Shown piece by piece: positions 63,635-64,000 of a DNA stretch of 64,000 nt; position 1 is the stretch's first letter, and the number at the start of each line of letters is the position of its first letter. The notes beneath the pieces are model-generated. The model was not told the DNA's origin, made no database searches, and saw only the letters and a list, made by a program, of their open reading frames with translations. The position numbers and the translations under genes are program-made. Source of the stretch: Varroa destructor (lineage: Eukaryota > Arthropoda > Arachnida > Mesostigmata > Varroidae); contig NW_019211454.1 in the NCBI RefSeq assembly GCF_002443255.2, positions 26,109,344-26,173,343 of the forward strand, written 5' to 3'.

Positions 63635-64000
63635 TTTGCTGGCTAGGAATGTAGTTAACTGGTTGTATCTGAAGATCAACATTGGCCTTATCAATTCAAA
63701 CTCACTCTCAGAAGAGCGCAAAAGATAAACGGTCAGTTATCAGTGTATTCAGCATTGGCTATGCGTCGTGCAGGATATTTCTGCAGAACCCTGTGAAACA
63801 ATTCGAACGCTTGTCTTCTGTTTTCAGACGGGGAAAAGAATTATATAGTGGGCGATTAAGTGTGTCGGATGTCCTTGCTAGAATAGCTCCATGTTTAAAC
63901 TGGTGAAAAGTCGACTCTTTTATGAAACTTTAATATATCGTCGTTTATACACGCTACTTACAACATAATAGGTAACAAACTATTTACAAATAATCGCGTT

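Larger units (their letters stand above)
49554..64000. other. Downstream region without confirmed genes
   Basis: The ELOVL 3' end lies here: ATTAAA variants at 49946-49951 and 50013-50018 are possible poly(A) signals, and no clear AATAAA is close. Further on are TA microsatellites, a GC-richer block (about 52600-53260), a CAATG pentanucleotide repeat, and two exon-like segments (54272-54437, 61669-61745). No protein family was recognised. Confidence 0.6.

Overview
The window looks like nuclear DNA of an animal, most likely an arthropod. It is AT-rich and has large GT-AG introns, many (TA)n microsatellites, decayed mariner transposons and a tRNA-derived SINE. The two recognisable genes are both metazoan lipid-metabolism families. 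The protein style and repeat content would suit a mite or other chelicerate, but I cannot fix the taxon from sequence alone. No prokaryotic gene organisation, CRISPR array or intact tRNA/rRNA gene was seen.

Region 1 (720-33144, + strand) holds nine consecutive coding exons of a long-chain fatty acid transport protein / very-long-chain acyl-CoA synthetase (FATP, SLC27A family). The exons are joined by eight phase-compatible introns and encode 588 residues to a natural stop. About 40-60 N-terminal residues are missing, so the first coding exon lies upstream of the window. The introns (0.33-9.3 kb) contain a tRNA-derived SINE, two decayed mariner transposase fragments, a 90-bp direct repeat and microsatellites.

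Region 2 (33145-47966) is intergenic. It contains the FATP 3' UTR with a polyadenylation signal, two more mariner transposase relics in the same orientation, a perfect 16-bp stem-loop, and a GC-richer stretch just upstream of the next gene.

Region 3 (47967-49553, + strand) is a two-exon, apparently complete ELOVL gene (elongation of very long chain fatty acids, 290 residues) with the HxxHH box.

Region 4 (49554-64000) has no confidently recognised gene. It holds clustered TA microsatellites and two exon-like open segments with good splice signals that may belong to an unidentified third gene.

FATP activates and retains imported fatty acids as acyl-CoAs, and ELOVL condenses acyl-CoA with malonyl-CoA at the ER. 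The two adjacent genes therefore act in successive steps of long-chain fatty-acid handling, although adjacency may be coincidental. No wholly new biological system was evident. The most informative observations are the series of mariner relics, the SINE, the 90-bp duplication and the orphan exon candidates.
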